A stretch of 40,568 nucleotides of DNA from Candidatus Gastranaerophilales bacterium (GTDB lineage: Bacteria > Cyanobacteriota > Vampirovibrionia > Gastranaerophilales > Gastranaerophilaceae): assembly GCA_944325835.1 (NCBI GenBank), contig CALVBO010000013.1, forward strand, positions 1-40,568, read 5' to 3'. The notes under the pieces were generated by a model. The model did not search any database and was not told where the DNA came from. It saw only the letters and a list, made by a program, of their open reading frames with translations. This document shows positions 31,243-38,598 of this stretch, one piece after another. Within the stretch, counting starts at the first letter, position 1. Every line of letters starts with the position of its first letter. The position numbers and the translations under genes are program-made.

Positions 31243-33636
31243 ATGGAAAACTTAGAGAAACTAAAAAAAGCCATAGAAGTAGAAGTCAAGCACCGATACA
31301 TTGATATACGGGGGCAAAGCCAAACCTTCTCGCAATTTATCAAAGGTGAAGCCCGAAAGATTTACAAAACATCCGGCAAAAACCCGCGCTGGGGCGTCAT
31401 TATGGAAACCTTTGACGGCTACCGCTGTTTTGACGTTAATGACCGCAGAAAAGCAATAGAAAGACTTATCAAAGTTATAAAACTTACGCTTGATGAAGAA
31501 AAAGCGACCACCGTTCACGACCCCCAAACACAGGAACGCCGGCTTGAAAGCCCCGATAAAGTCGATGTCACTTACGTCAAAGGCGTGGGGCCGAAAATCG
31601 CCTACTATCTTAATAAACTCGGGATTTATACCGCGCTTGATTTGATAACGTATTTTCCGCGCAAGCACATTGACTATTCCTCCAGAACACTCATTAAAAA
31701 ACTGCGCGAGGGCGAAAATACAACCGTTTTCGGCTACGTAAAATCAGTTTCGGCCTTCAACACAAAAAATAATCTCTCCGTTGTAAGGGTAAAAATTCAG
31801 GATGAAAGCGGAAGCCTTGAACTTTCATTTTTTCAGGCAAAAGCAACCCGCGTGATGCAGGAAAGAATAAAATCCCAATTCCCCGTCAACGCAGGCATAA
31901 TGGTTTCCGGAACCGTCAAACGAAATAACTATACCGGACAGCTTACCATTGATAAACCAAGTTACTCAATTATGAGCGGCGAGTTTATGGAAAGCACCGG
32001 TTCAAACCTGAATTTGGGCAGAATTGTTCCGATTTATACAGTTTGCGAAGGATTAAATATCAAAACCCTGCGCCGTGCAATTTTCAATGCGATTGAGATG
32101 TACAACGATTATATTGTTGACGTTCTGCCGGATTACATACGCGAAAAACACGGGATTTTGCCGAAAAAAATCTCCGTCAAACAAATTCACTTCCCCGAAA
32201 CCATGGAACTTTTAGAGCAATCCCGCTTTTCACTCGTATTTGAAGAATTATTCCTTATCCAGCTGCGCCTTGCAAAAGCGCGTCAGGAAAATCTGGCAAA
32301 CAACACCTGCCCTGCGCTCACGGTTCACTCAGGCGGACTTGTTCAAAAATTTATCGAAAGTCTTCCGTTTGAACTCACAAACGGACAAAAAAAAGCAATT
32401 AATGAAATTCTTAACGATTTAAACAGTGAAAAGCCAATGGCACGTCTTTTACAGGGGGATGTCGGCAGCGGAAAAACCGTTGTCGCAACCGTTATGCTTC
32501 TTGCAGGTGTTGAAAACAACTATCAGGGCGCGCTCATGGCACCGACCGAAATCCTTGCACAGCAGCATTATAACAACCTTGTTCAGTGGCTGACCCCGCT
32601 CGGGCTTAACGTCGGTCTGTTCCTCGGAAGCCACGGCAAAAAAGTCCGCACGCAGTTTGAAACGGATTTGCGCAACGGGCAAACGCATATCGCAGTCGGA
32701 ACCCACGCGCTTATTCAGGAAAATGTTGAATTTGCAAACCTCGGCGCAATTGTTGTTGATGAACAACACCGTTTCGGCGTAAAACAGCGCAACACGTTAA
32801 AGAAAAAATCACAGAACCCTCAGGTTTTGACCATGACAGCGACGCCAATCCCGCGAACCCTTGCCCTGACTGTTCACGGGGATCTGGATTTGACAATCAT
32901 TGATGAACTCCCTAAGGGCAGAAAACCGATTAAAACAAGCTTTGTTTCCTCGCATAAGCTAACCTATAAACTTATACGCGAGGAAGTTGAAGCCGGCCGT
33001 CAGGCATATATCGTCTACCCGCTTATTGAAGAAAGCGAAACTCTTTCTGCCAAAGCCGCAACTATTGAAGCAGAACGTTTACAGGCAGAAGTTTTTCCGG
33101 ATTTAAGAATAGGCCTTCTGCACGGCAAACTCAAAAACGCGGAAAAAGATCAGGTTATGGCTGACTTCAAAGCCAAAAAGTACGACATTTTAGTCTGTAC
33201 GACCGTCGTTGAAGTCGGGGTTGACGTTCCTAATGCCACGGTAATACTAATTGAAAACGCGGAACGTTTCGGACTTTCACAGCTCCACCAGCTTCGCGGC
33301 CGGGTAGGCAGAAGTGACTTACAATCTTACTGCATACTATATTCCAACACCAAAAGTCAGGAAACACGTGAACGTTTAAACATTATGACCGAAACAAACG
33401 ACGGTTTCGTCATTGCCGAAAAAGACCTTGAACTCAGAGGCCCCGGAGAATTTTTAGGAACAAGGCAAAGTGGCATCCCGGATTTAATCATTTCCGATAT
33501 TGTCCGGGACGCCAAAATTTTAGAAATTGCGAGGAATGAAGCTATCACATTTGTAAACACACAAATGTTCGAGAATTATCCGTTACTTAAAAATGTAACA
33601 AGTTTTAAAATTTACAATGATTTTTTGAGTAGTTAA
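31243..33636 (+). CDS. recG: ATP-dependent DNA helicase RecG
   Basis: 797 residues. Remodels stalled forks and branch-migrates Holliday junctions (family knowledge). An extra N-terminal region of about 105 residues precedes the normal start (TYVKGVGPKIAYYLNKLGI), as in cyanobacterial RecG. The OB-fold wedge domain spans about 140-240. Helicase motifs are LLQGDVGSGKTVVA at about 405, the DEQHRFG box at about 505, TATPIPRTLALT, and QLRGRVGRS near 690. No SD is seen before ATG 31243. It directly follows the inverted-repeat element. Confidence 0.95.
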   Translation: MENLEKLKKAIEVEVKHRYIDIRGQSQTFSQFIKGEARKIYKTSGKNPRWGVIMETFDGYRCFDVNDRRKAIERLIKVIKLTLDEEKATTVHDPQTQERRLESPDKVDVTYVKGVGPKIAYYLNKLGIYTALDLITYFPRKHIDYSSRTLIKKLREGENTTVFGYVKSVSAFNTKNNLSVVRVKIQDESGSLELSFFQAKATRVMQERIKSQFPVNAGIMVSGTVKRNNYTGQLTIDKPSYSIMSGEFMESTGSNLNLGRIVPIYTVCEGLNIKTLRRAIFNAIEMYNDYIVDVLPDYIREKHGILPKKISVKQIHFPETMELLEQSRFSLVFEELFLIQLRLAKARQENLANNTCPALTVHSGGLVQKFIESLPFELTNGQKKAINEILNDLNSEKPMARLLQGDVGSGKTVVATVMLLAGVENNYQGALMAPTEILAQQHYNNLVQWLTPLGLNVGLFLGSHGKKVRTQFETDLRNGQTHIAVGTHALIQENVEFANLGAIVVDEQHRFGVKQRNTLKKKSQNPQVLTMTATPIPRTLALTVHGDLDLTIIDELPKGRKPIKTSFVSSHKLTYKLIREEVEAGRQAYIVYPLIEESETLSAKAATIEAERLQAEVFPDLRIGLLHGKLKNAEKDQVMADFKAKKYDILVCTTVVEVGVDVPNATVILIENAERFGLSQLHQLRGRVGRSDLQSYCILYSNTKSQETRERLNIMTETNDGFVIAEKDLELRGPGEFLGTRQSGIPDLIISDIVRDAKILEIARNEAITFVNTQMFENYPLLKNVTSFKIYNDFLSS

Positions 33637-33664
33637 CCTTTTACCGATTTTGTTAACTAATTTC

Positions 33665-35398
33665 TTACGCTGCCGTGTTCAAACCGTAATTTTGGTTATA
33701 CGGCATCCACATCGGAGAGTAATTGTTTGGATTGAAAGTATAGAAATTACCGTTGTTATATTGGCTTGCTAAACTATTTTGCCATGCCGGATCCATCCAG
33801 GAGAAACCGGTATTAGAAGCGGTGCTTGTACTGCCGGTACCGTTAGGGCCATATCCCGATACTGTGCCGCCGGCAGAAGAAGAGCTTACAGGAGCAGTAG
33901 TGCCGGCAGGGCCATACCCGTAACCATAGCTAAGCGAACCACCGAAATTCATTTGCTGTTGTTGAAGCTGCTGTTGCTGTTTCGCTTGTTCAGCCTGAGC
34001 TTTTAACTCTGCTGCACGCTGCTGCTTGGAAGCTTCTGTTTCAACATAGTTATCTAAACTTTCAATACGTTTTTCAAATGCTTTTTGTTCTTCTTCATCA
34101 TCACTGATTTGTACATATCTTAATACAGGGTTGCCGTTTTCATCCTGCATTGGATTGCCCTGTTCATCAAGCACCTGTTCCTTAAATTGGCTTGTATAAT
34201 TATAAACAGTTTCAACATCATTATTTTCAATTGCGTCACAAACGACTTGATTTTGCTGCTGCATTTGTTCTTCCTGAATTTCTTCCGCTACAGTTTTATT
34301 GATCGCCGGAATTTTATCAGCAACTTTAGACCCCAGCCAACCGCCGACCATTGAACCTAAAAAGCCGCCGATTGCAGCACCAACGCCGGGGATCGGGATT
34401 AATACCTGTCCTATTGCGGCACCTGCCCATTGACCGATTGCCATACCGCCAAGTTCACAGGCTAATCTGCCCGCAGATTTTGCGGCTTGCTTGAATCCGT
34501 TTTTAACACCTTCACCATCAGGCGAAGCAGCAACTGCAGTATAAATATCGAGTCCCGCTGTTGCAACACTCATGCCGGCTAACAACCAGCCGCCGGCTTT
34601 ACCGACACCTCTGGAGACACTGCGCAGAGTTTTAGAAGCAGCCATAGCGCTTTTTACACCTTTACTCATTTTAGCACCGGCTTTTGCTTTTTTGCTGATA
34701 TTTGCAGCCTTTTTAGCAGATTGAATGAATTTATTTTCAGCTAATCTGGCATCTGCAAACTTCTTATGTAATTGAGCAACCTGTCCTTTAGCAAGCGGTC
34801 TGCCTGCTGTCATTGAACTTTGAGCGGTTTTGAACTCTTTTAAAACATCACCATATATTTCATTATATTTAGCAATATTGCGAAGTTTTTTCAACTCATC
34901 CGGAGCTGTTTTGTCCAAAATCTTCACAAGTTTTTTATATGTCTTTGAGTTATCTCTGACTAATTTAGAATATTCTTTTTGATTTTTTGCATTTTTTAAT
35001 TTTTCAAACAAATCTTTAGCTTCGGGACTGCCGCTAAAACCTTCTGGTAGTTTTGGCGTAACTTTATTCATAACACCTTCAAGTTTTGCAACTTTAGAGT
35101 TTACAAACTCAAGATCCCAGTAATTCATCGGGTGTCTAAGGGTTTGACCTGCATTGTGCCAGCCCTGTTTGTAAGCATTCCCTACATTTTGCCAGGAACG
35201 ATTTTGCCATGCTTCGCCGATTTTACCTTTATATTGCCATACTGGCATCAATGCACCGGCAGCAAGAGCACCTTTTTCAAATGTTGTGTCTGCAAGTCCG
35301 TAACCGGGTTTGGAACCATCTTCATTCAAACCAATAACTTGATTGTTCGCTCTTATGACATCATATTTTAAATCAACTTTACTGACTTCGTTTCCCAT
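33665..35398 (-). CDS. Large protein with glycine-zipper membrane region and Gln-rich coil, unknown function
   Basis: 577 residues from ATG 35398 (GGGGA before it; an in-frame TTG two codons upstream is less likely). Residues 1-250 are basic, helical and soluble. A long Gly/Ala-rich hydrophobic block at about 265-360 has glycine-zipper spacing (GGMAIGQWAGAAIGQV, GVGAAIGGFLGSMVGGWLG), typical of proteins that insert into or line membranes. An acidic section (about 370-450), a Gln-rich coil (AKQQQQLQQQQM) and a Gly/Ser/Tyr/Asn-rich tail follow. There is no signal peptide. The organisation recalls secreted pore-forming or effector proteins, but I see no toxin motif and the family is unknown to me. 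It is monocistronic. Confidence 0.7.
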   Translation of the reverse strand: MGNEVSKVDLKYDVIRANNQVIGLNEDGSKPGYGLADTTFEKGALAAGALMPVWQYKGKIGEAWQNRSWQNVGNAYKQGWHNAGQTLRHPMNYWDLEFVNSKVAKLEGVMNKVTPKLPEGFSGSPEAKDLFEKLKNAKNQKEYSKLVRDNSKTYKKLVKILDKTAPDELKKLRNIAKYNEIYGDVLKEFKTAQSSMTAGRPLAKGQVAQLHKKFADARLAENKFIQSAKKAANISKKAKAGAKMSKGVKSAMAASKTLRSVSRGVGKAGGWLLAGMSVATAGLDIYTAVAASPDGEGVKNGFKQAAKSAGRLACELGGMAIGQWAGAAIGQVLIPIPGVGAAIGGFLGSMVGGWLGSKVADKIPAINKTVAEEIQEEQMQQQNQVVCDAIENNDVETVYNYTSQFKEQVLDEQGNPMQDENGNPVLRYVQISDDEEEQKAFEKRIESLDNYVETEASKQQRAAELKAQAEQAKQQQQLQQQQMNFGGSLSYGYGYGPAGTTAPVSSSSAGGTVSGYGPNGTGSTSTASNTGFSWMDPAWQNSLASQYNNGNFYTFNPNNYSPMWMPYNQNYGLNTAA

Positions 35399-35499
35399 TT
35401 TCAAAAATCCCCGATTATTAAAAATTTTCCCGTGTTACATATATAAAGAAATTTGCGCCGGAAAAATTGCTTTTCTGTAATTATTTGTAACAAAATATC

Positions 35500-35528
35500 T
35501 TTACAAATAGAATTTTTTCTAGTAATAT
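35500..35528 (+). promoter_or_regulatory. Promoter of candidate small RNA
   Basis: -35 TTTACA (35500-35505), 17-nt spacer, -10 TAATAT (35523-35528), the same -35 and spacing as the mtaB and S1 promoters. Confidence 0.55.
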
Positions 35529-35534
35529 CAGGGT

Positions 35535-35672
35535 TATGAACAAATTAATGCAATTACGACGTAGAATATTTTCAAACGAAATGGCTTGCAAAAGTTAGCG
35601 ATTGAAAACATTCTGTCTGAAATTATATTTAAGCAAGACCATTTCAAAAATGAAGGCCTTGCTTATTTTTTA
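35535..35672 (+). ncRNA. Candidate small RNA of about 138 nt (or leaderless 20-aa ORF with terminator)
   Basis: A promoter (35500-35528) predicts a start near 35535 and a U-tailed hairpin ends it near 35672. In between, GAATATTTTCAA (35564-35575) pairs with TTGAAAACATTC (35602-35613) with one mismatch, giving a second stem. An ATG at 35536, 7 nt after the -10, opens a 20-codon frame to TAG; since several genes here are leaderless, a short peptide is possible. There is no match to 6S, SRP, tmRNA or RNase P signatures. The 35405-35896 gap also contains the 33-aa ORF. Confidence 0.5.
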
Positions 35673-35673
35673 T
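35631..35673 (+). terminator. Terminator of the candidate small RNA
   Basis: AAGCAAG (35631-35637) pairs with CTTGCTT (35658-35664), with inner CC/GG and TTCA/TGAA pairs, followed by ATTTTTTAT. Confidence 0.75.
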
Positions 35674-35748
35674 GTTAAAAATCGTTAATAAACACCGAAA
35701 TTTTAGCAATTTAAATTTTGACCGCACTTAAAAAGAAAGAAGGTAAAA

Positions 35749-35850
35749 ATGTGTAATAAAGAACGACGAAACAATTCAATCAAAGACATCAATTCCGTAA
35801 AAGCGAATGCCCCTCGTGTGAGATTGATGAACTTAATCTGGGGTTTGTAG
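35749..35850 (+). CDS. 33-residue ORF with SD, inside a long-range stem
   Basis: GAAGG lies 7 nt before ATG 35749. The frame encodes a basic 33-residue peptide (MCNKERRNNSIKDINSVKAN and 13 more residues ending NLIWGL) and stops at TAG. CAATTCAATCA (35772-35782) is perfectly complementary to TGATTGAATTG (35856-35866), just after the stop, so most of the frame lies inside a possible stem. It is upstream of the 467-aa membrane protein gene and could be a regulatory upstream ORF or a small protein. Coding is not certain. Confidence 0.4.
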   Translation: MCNKERRNNSIKDINSVKANAPRVRLMNLIWGL

Positions 35851-35896
35851 TACTCTGATTGAATTGCAGCCGGACAAGGCTGTGTAAGGACAAAAA

Positions 35897-37300
35897 ATGA
35901 TACCCGTAATAACAGCAAGTAAAGTATATTCAGTATTAGGAAATAATAATTCTTTAGTGCCGCTCGCAATAAAAGATGTGGCAAACAGCGCCGGTGTAAC
36001 CGCAGGTTCTTATGTTACAGGCAACGAAGCCGAGGGAGAAGACAGATTTATAGATGAATTCGGAACACAGGCCATCTGGCTTTTCGGGATTCCGGTCTAT
36101 AAAAAACTTATGGATTTAGCACTGTTCAAACTAATGGGCTATGACCATAAAATTGACGTGAGAGTCTTGAAAAATAAAGATATCTTTGAAAAAGCAAAAG
36201 AATTTGCTTATAACGACAAAATTAAGAACGCATTTGATAAAGTCGGCAAAAATCAAAAAACATTTAAAGGTCTTACTTTCGCTAAGTTTGCACTGTCAAC
36301 GCTTCTGACAATCGGCACCTACGGCGCGCTTACACACTACAGACACAAACACACAGAAGAAAACATAAGAAAATCTATTTTAGCAGAACATAATGCTAAA
36401 AAAGCACAACAAACAAATAAAACTTCTATCAATACCTTCACTCCTGTGATTGAAAAACCGCAGGCATTTAAAAATGTTTCCGTTGACAAAAAAGAAGATG
36501 AAAAAGCTAAAGACAGAGAACAAATTCCATTCAAAGGTGTACTCTCGGAATTTATGTTCAGCCCGGTAAAAAATCTTATGATTCTCGACGGGGCAATCAC
36601 AATCGAAAGATTTGCAACTTCAAGAAGCCTGCAAGACTTTTTAGGTTATGCGGTCAAAGAAGGAAGCATCTGGATGTTTATGTACTTTGCCGGCGCAAAA
36701 ATCGAAAAATATCTTGAAAAAAAATCCGAAACAAAACATAACAAATCAATTGATCTTGATGCAAGAGTAATCGAAAGCGATGAGCTTAGAAAAGCATTCC
36801 ACGACAACTCTCTGAAAAAGAGCATAGACGCCTTCGCTAACTGCAAAACAGACGTTGAAATCTATGAATTCATCAACAAAAACCCTGATAACTTCATCGT
36901 CCAAATGGCTAAAAAATCAGAAATCGTAAAAACAAAAGCCGCAAATGAAAACTTCTTTATCAAAATTGCAAGAAGAACCGGTATGATGCCGCTGCTGCAA
37001 GAAGACGATAAAGTAGACACCCGAGCATATATTGATATTGATGAGTTTAAAGGAGTGGCGCAAAAACTTGAAAAACTCCACACTCAATATGAAAATTCCG
37101 GCGAAACTCTGGACAAATTCCTTAAAGGCGTCAAGAAATTAAAACGGGCGTCTGTTCTGAAAAATATCGGTTCCTGCATAATGGCGCTCGGTGTTATAAC
37201 ACCGGCAATCATGGTAGGTTTGAGATACCTGAGAGAAGATAAAGAATTTCAGGTTCGGGACAGAATAGAAAAAGAAATGAAGCTTAGAGGTGAAATATAA
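35897..37300 (+). CDS. Membrane protein of unknown function (lineage-type), 467 aa
   Basis: AAGGA lies before the ATG. The protein starts with a soluble segment (MIPVITASKVYSVLGNNNSL), has hydrophobic stretches at about 55-80 (TQAIWLFGIPVYKKLMDLAL), 128-147 and 250-270, and one near the C-terminus (NIGSCIMALGVITPAIMVGL). Long charged helical regions lie between them, with an IPFKG motif at about 212. I do not recognise the family; it resembles other unknown membrane proteins in the window in style. The stop TAA overlaps an ATG (TAATG). The pilin 3 leader that follows is open in the same frame, with only this TAA between them. Confidence 0.75.
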   Translation: MIPVITASKVYSVLGNNNSLVPLAIKDVANSAGVTAGSYVTGNEAEGEDRFIDEFGTQAIWLFGIPVYKKLMDLALFKLMGYDHKIDVRVLKNKDIFEKAKEFAYNDKIKNAFDKVGKNQKTFKGLTFAKFALSTLLTIGTYGALTHYRHKHTEENIRKSILAEHNAKKAQQTNKTSINTFTPVIEKPQAFKNVSVDKKEDEKAKDREQIPFKGVLSEFMFSPVKNLMILDGAITIERFATSRSLQDFLGYAVKEGSIWMFMYFAGAKIEKYLEKKSETKHNKSIDLDARVIESDELRKAFHDNSLKKSIDAFANCKTDVEIYEFINKNPDNFIVQMAKKSEIVKTKAANENFFIKIARRTGMMPLLQEDDKVDTRAYIDIDEFKGVAQKLEKLHTQYENSGETLDKFLKGVKKLKRASVLKNIGSCIMALGVITPAIMVGLRYLREDKEFQVRDRIEKEMKLRGEI

Positions 37301-37429
37301 TGCGCGGCGGGCAAACCGCGCTTTGGCCGCAAGCGCGAGCGGCGGCGTTTAACGCGAGGCGCAGTCGTTATTACGGTCAACCAGTGTTTTGTCGGCACAC
37401 GACAGTGGGACAAGCAGGCAAGCACTACG

Positions 37430-38554
37430 ATGCCGCCGTTGCGACCGGAACGCGAGTGTAAAGAGCACTCTGCTGAACAAAACGATTTATTATCGTTTTG
37501 TGAGAGGCGAAATTCTGCAACGATTGATTATCGTTGCTCAGAATTTGACAGGCGGAAGTCGACTGAGGCCACTGACTGGCATCCACAATTGAACCCGAGT
37601 AAGATTTTAGCGTTTACAATGGCAGAAATTTTACTTTCTCTCACAATCATCGGCGTGGTGGCGGCTATTACGCTGCCTAGTTTGACGGGTAACATTAATG
37701 AGCGAACATGGAACACGCAAAGAAAAGCACTCTACGCGCGATTTTCCCAAGCTATTGCCCTCATGCCGGCATTGAACGGTTATGGAACTCTGACAGAAGA
37801 TAGTTCCTCCGGTGCCAGCGATGCGGTTGATACAGCCGCTGAAACCTTTATCACAAGCGGACTTTCAAAAGTTATGAAAATTAATAACATTTGTGATAAT
37901 GAACATCTTTCCGATTGCGGGATACCTGAAAAGATTGTTTCACTAAATGGTTCCACAATCGAAACACCTACAAAAATGTCCGAGCTGAATGAGAGAATAA
38001 TTGATAATTCCTGGACTGGTTCTTATTCTTATTCGCAGCCGGACACAAAGGCTTCGGCTTTTGAAACAGCTAATGGCGAAAGTATCATTACTTTTTACAA
38101 TCCGAATTGCGTTCCTTATATGAATGAAACTAGCGAATACATAACGCAGCCTAAAATGTGTGCTAATTTTATCTTTGATATGAACGGAAATAAAGGGCCA
38201 AATACTGTTGGTAAAGATATCGGATTTATTACGGTTTTTTATCCGACAGATAGTGTTGTTGTTGCGCCGAATGTTCCTGTACAAAGGGCCTCTTCTACCG
38301 CAACACAGCAGGAGGCCACCGGTATTTGTAAGGAACAGGATCCTGAGTTTAGAATACCGAGCCTTAACGAACTTTCTTCAATGTTTGTAAACCAGAGATT
38401 AATTTATGGTTTTATAGAAACAGCCGGAACGAATTACTGGTCATCAACGCTGGTAGATAGTACGTACGGTTGGGTTCAGGGCTGGACTACAGGCGGGCAT
38501 TTAATCCGCGCTCGTTCTCAGCAAAACAGGGTTCACTGTGTAAAAAGGGATTAA
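37430..38554 (+). CDS. Type IV pilin-like protein 3 with C-terminal DUF1566/lectin-like domain
   Basis: 374 residues from the first in-frame ATG (37430), which has no SD. The start is unresolved, and ATG 37619 within FTM would give 311 residues without a leader. The prepilin motif is LAFTMAEILLSLTIIGVVAA, with Ala rather than Gly at -1. Residues after the motif match pilin 2 almost perfectly for about 60 positions (RTWNTQRKALYARFSQAI), then diverge with conserved islands (SKVMKINNICDN, KGPNTVGKDIGF). The C-terminus (FRIPSLNELSSMFVNQ, NYWSSTLVD, WVQGW, VHCVKRD) is DUF1566-like. Without promoter or G-tract it may depend on read-through from the upstream gene, or be a silent copy. Confidence 0.8.
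   Translation: MPPLRPERECKEHSAEQNDLLSFCERRNSATIDYRCSEFDRRKSTEATDWHPQLNPSKILAFTMAEILLSLTIIGVVAAITLPSLTGNINERTWNTQRKALYARFSQAIALMPALNGYGTLTEDSSSGASDAVDTAAETFITSGLSKVMKINNICDNEHLSDCGIPEKIVSLNGSTIETPTKMSELNERIIDNSWTGSYSYSQPDTKASAFETANGESIITFYNPNCVPYMNETSEYITQPKMCANFIFDMNGNKGPNTVGKDIGFITVFYPTDSVVVAPNVPVQRASSTATQQEATGICKEQDPEFRIPSLNELSSMFVNQRLIYGFIETAGTNYWSSTLVDSTYGWVQGWTTGGHLIRARSQQNRVHCVKRD
37477..37501. repeat. Palindrome A in the pilin 3 leader
   Basis: Perfect 10-bp arms ACAAAACGAT and ATCGTTTTGT around TTATT. Confidence 0.8.
37510..37546. repeat. Palindrome B in the pilin 3 leader, shared with pilin 1
   Basis: AAATTCTGCAACGAT / ATCGTTGC(TC)AGAATTT around TGATT. It is nearly identical to 35-71 on the opposite strand, and the next eight bases (GACAGGCG) are also shared. 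Confidence 0.85.
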
Positions 38555-38563
38555 TAAACTCAA

Positions 38564-38583
38564 AGGGGGCTTTTGTGCCCCCT
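38564..38583. terminator. Hairpin between pilin 3 and the Na/Pi gene
   Basis: AGGGGGC (38564-38570), loop TTTTGT, GCCCCCT (38577-38583), with outer AAAC/GTTT complementarity. The T-tracts are weak on both strands; it lies between convergent stops. Confidence 0.6.
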
Positions 38584-38598
38584 GCGGTTTCTATAAAA

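Larger units (their letters stand above)
37301..37618 (+). other. GC-rich leader of pilin 3, lacking the poly-G cassette
   Basis: Open in the pilin frame from the upstream stop codon to the prepilin motif. It shares a block near 37310-37360 with pilin 2 (AAACCGCGCTTT, GCAAGCGCGAGCGG, GGCGTTTAACGCGA) and blocks near 37427-37460 and 37510-37555 with pilin 1 (PPLRxERExK, NSATIDxRCxEFDRR). HPQLNP before the prepilin motif matches HPRLNP of pilin 2. There is no promoter, SD or G-tract. It looks like a mosaic of the two other leaders. Confidence 0.65.
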
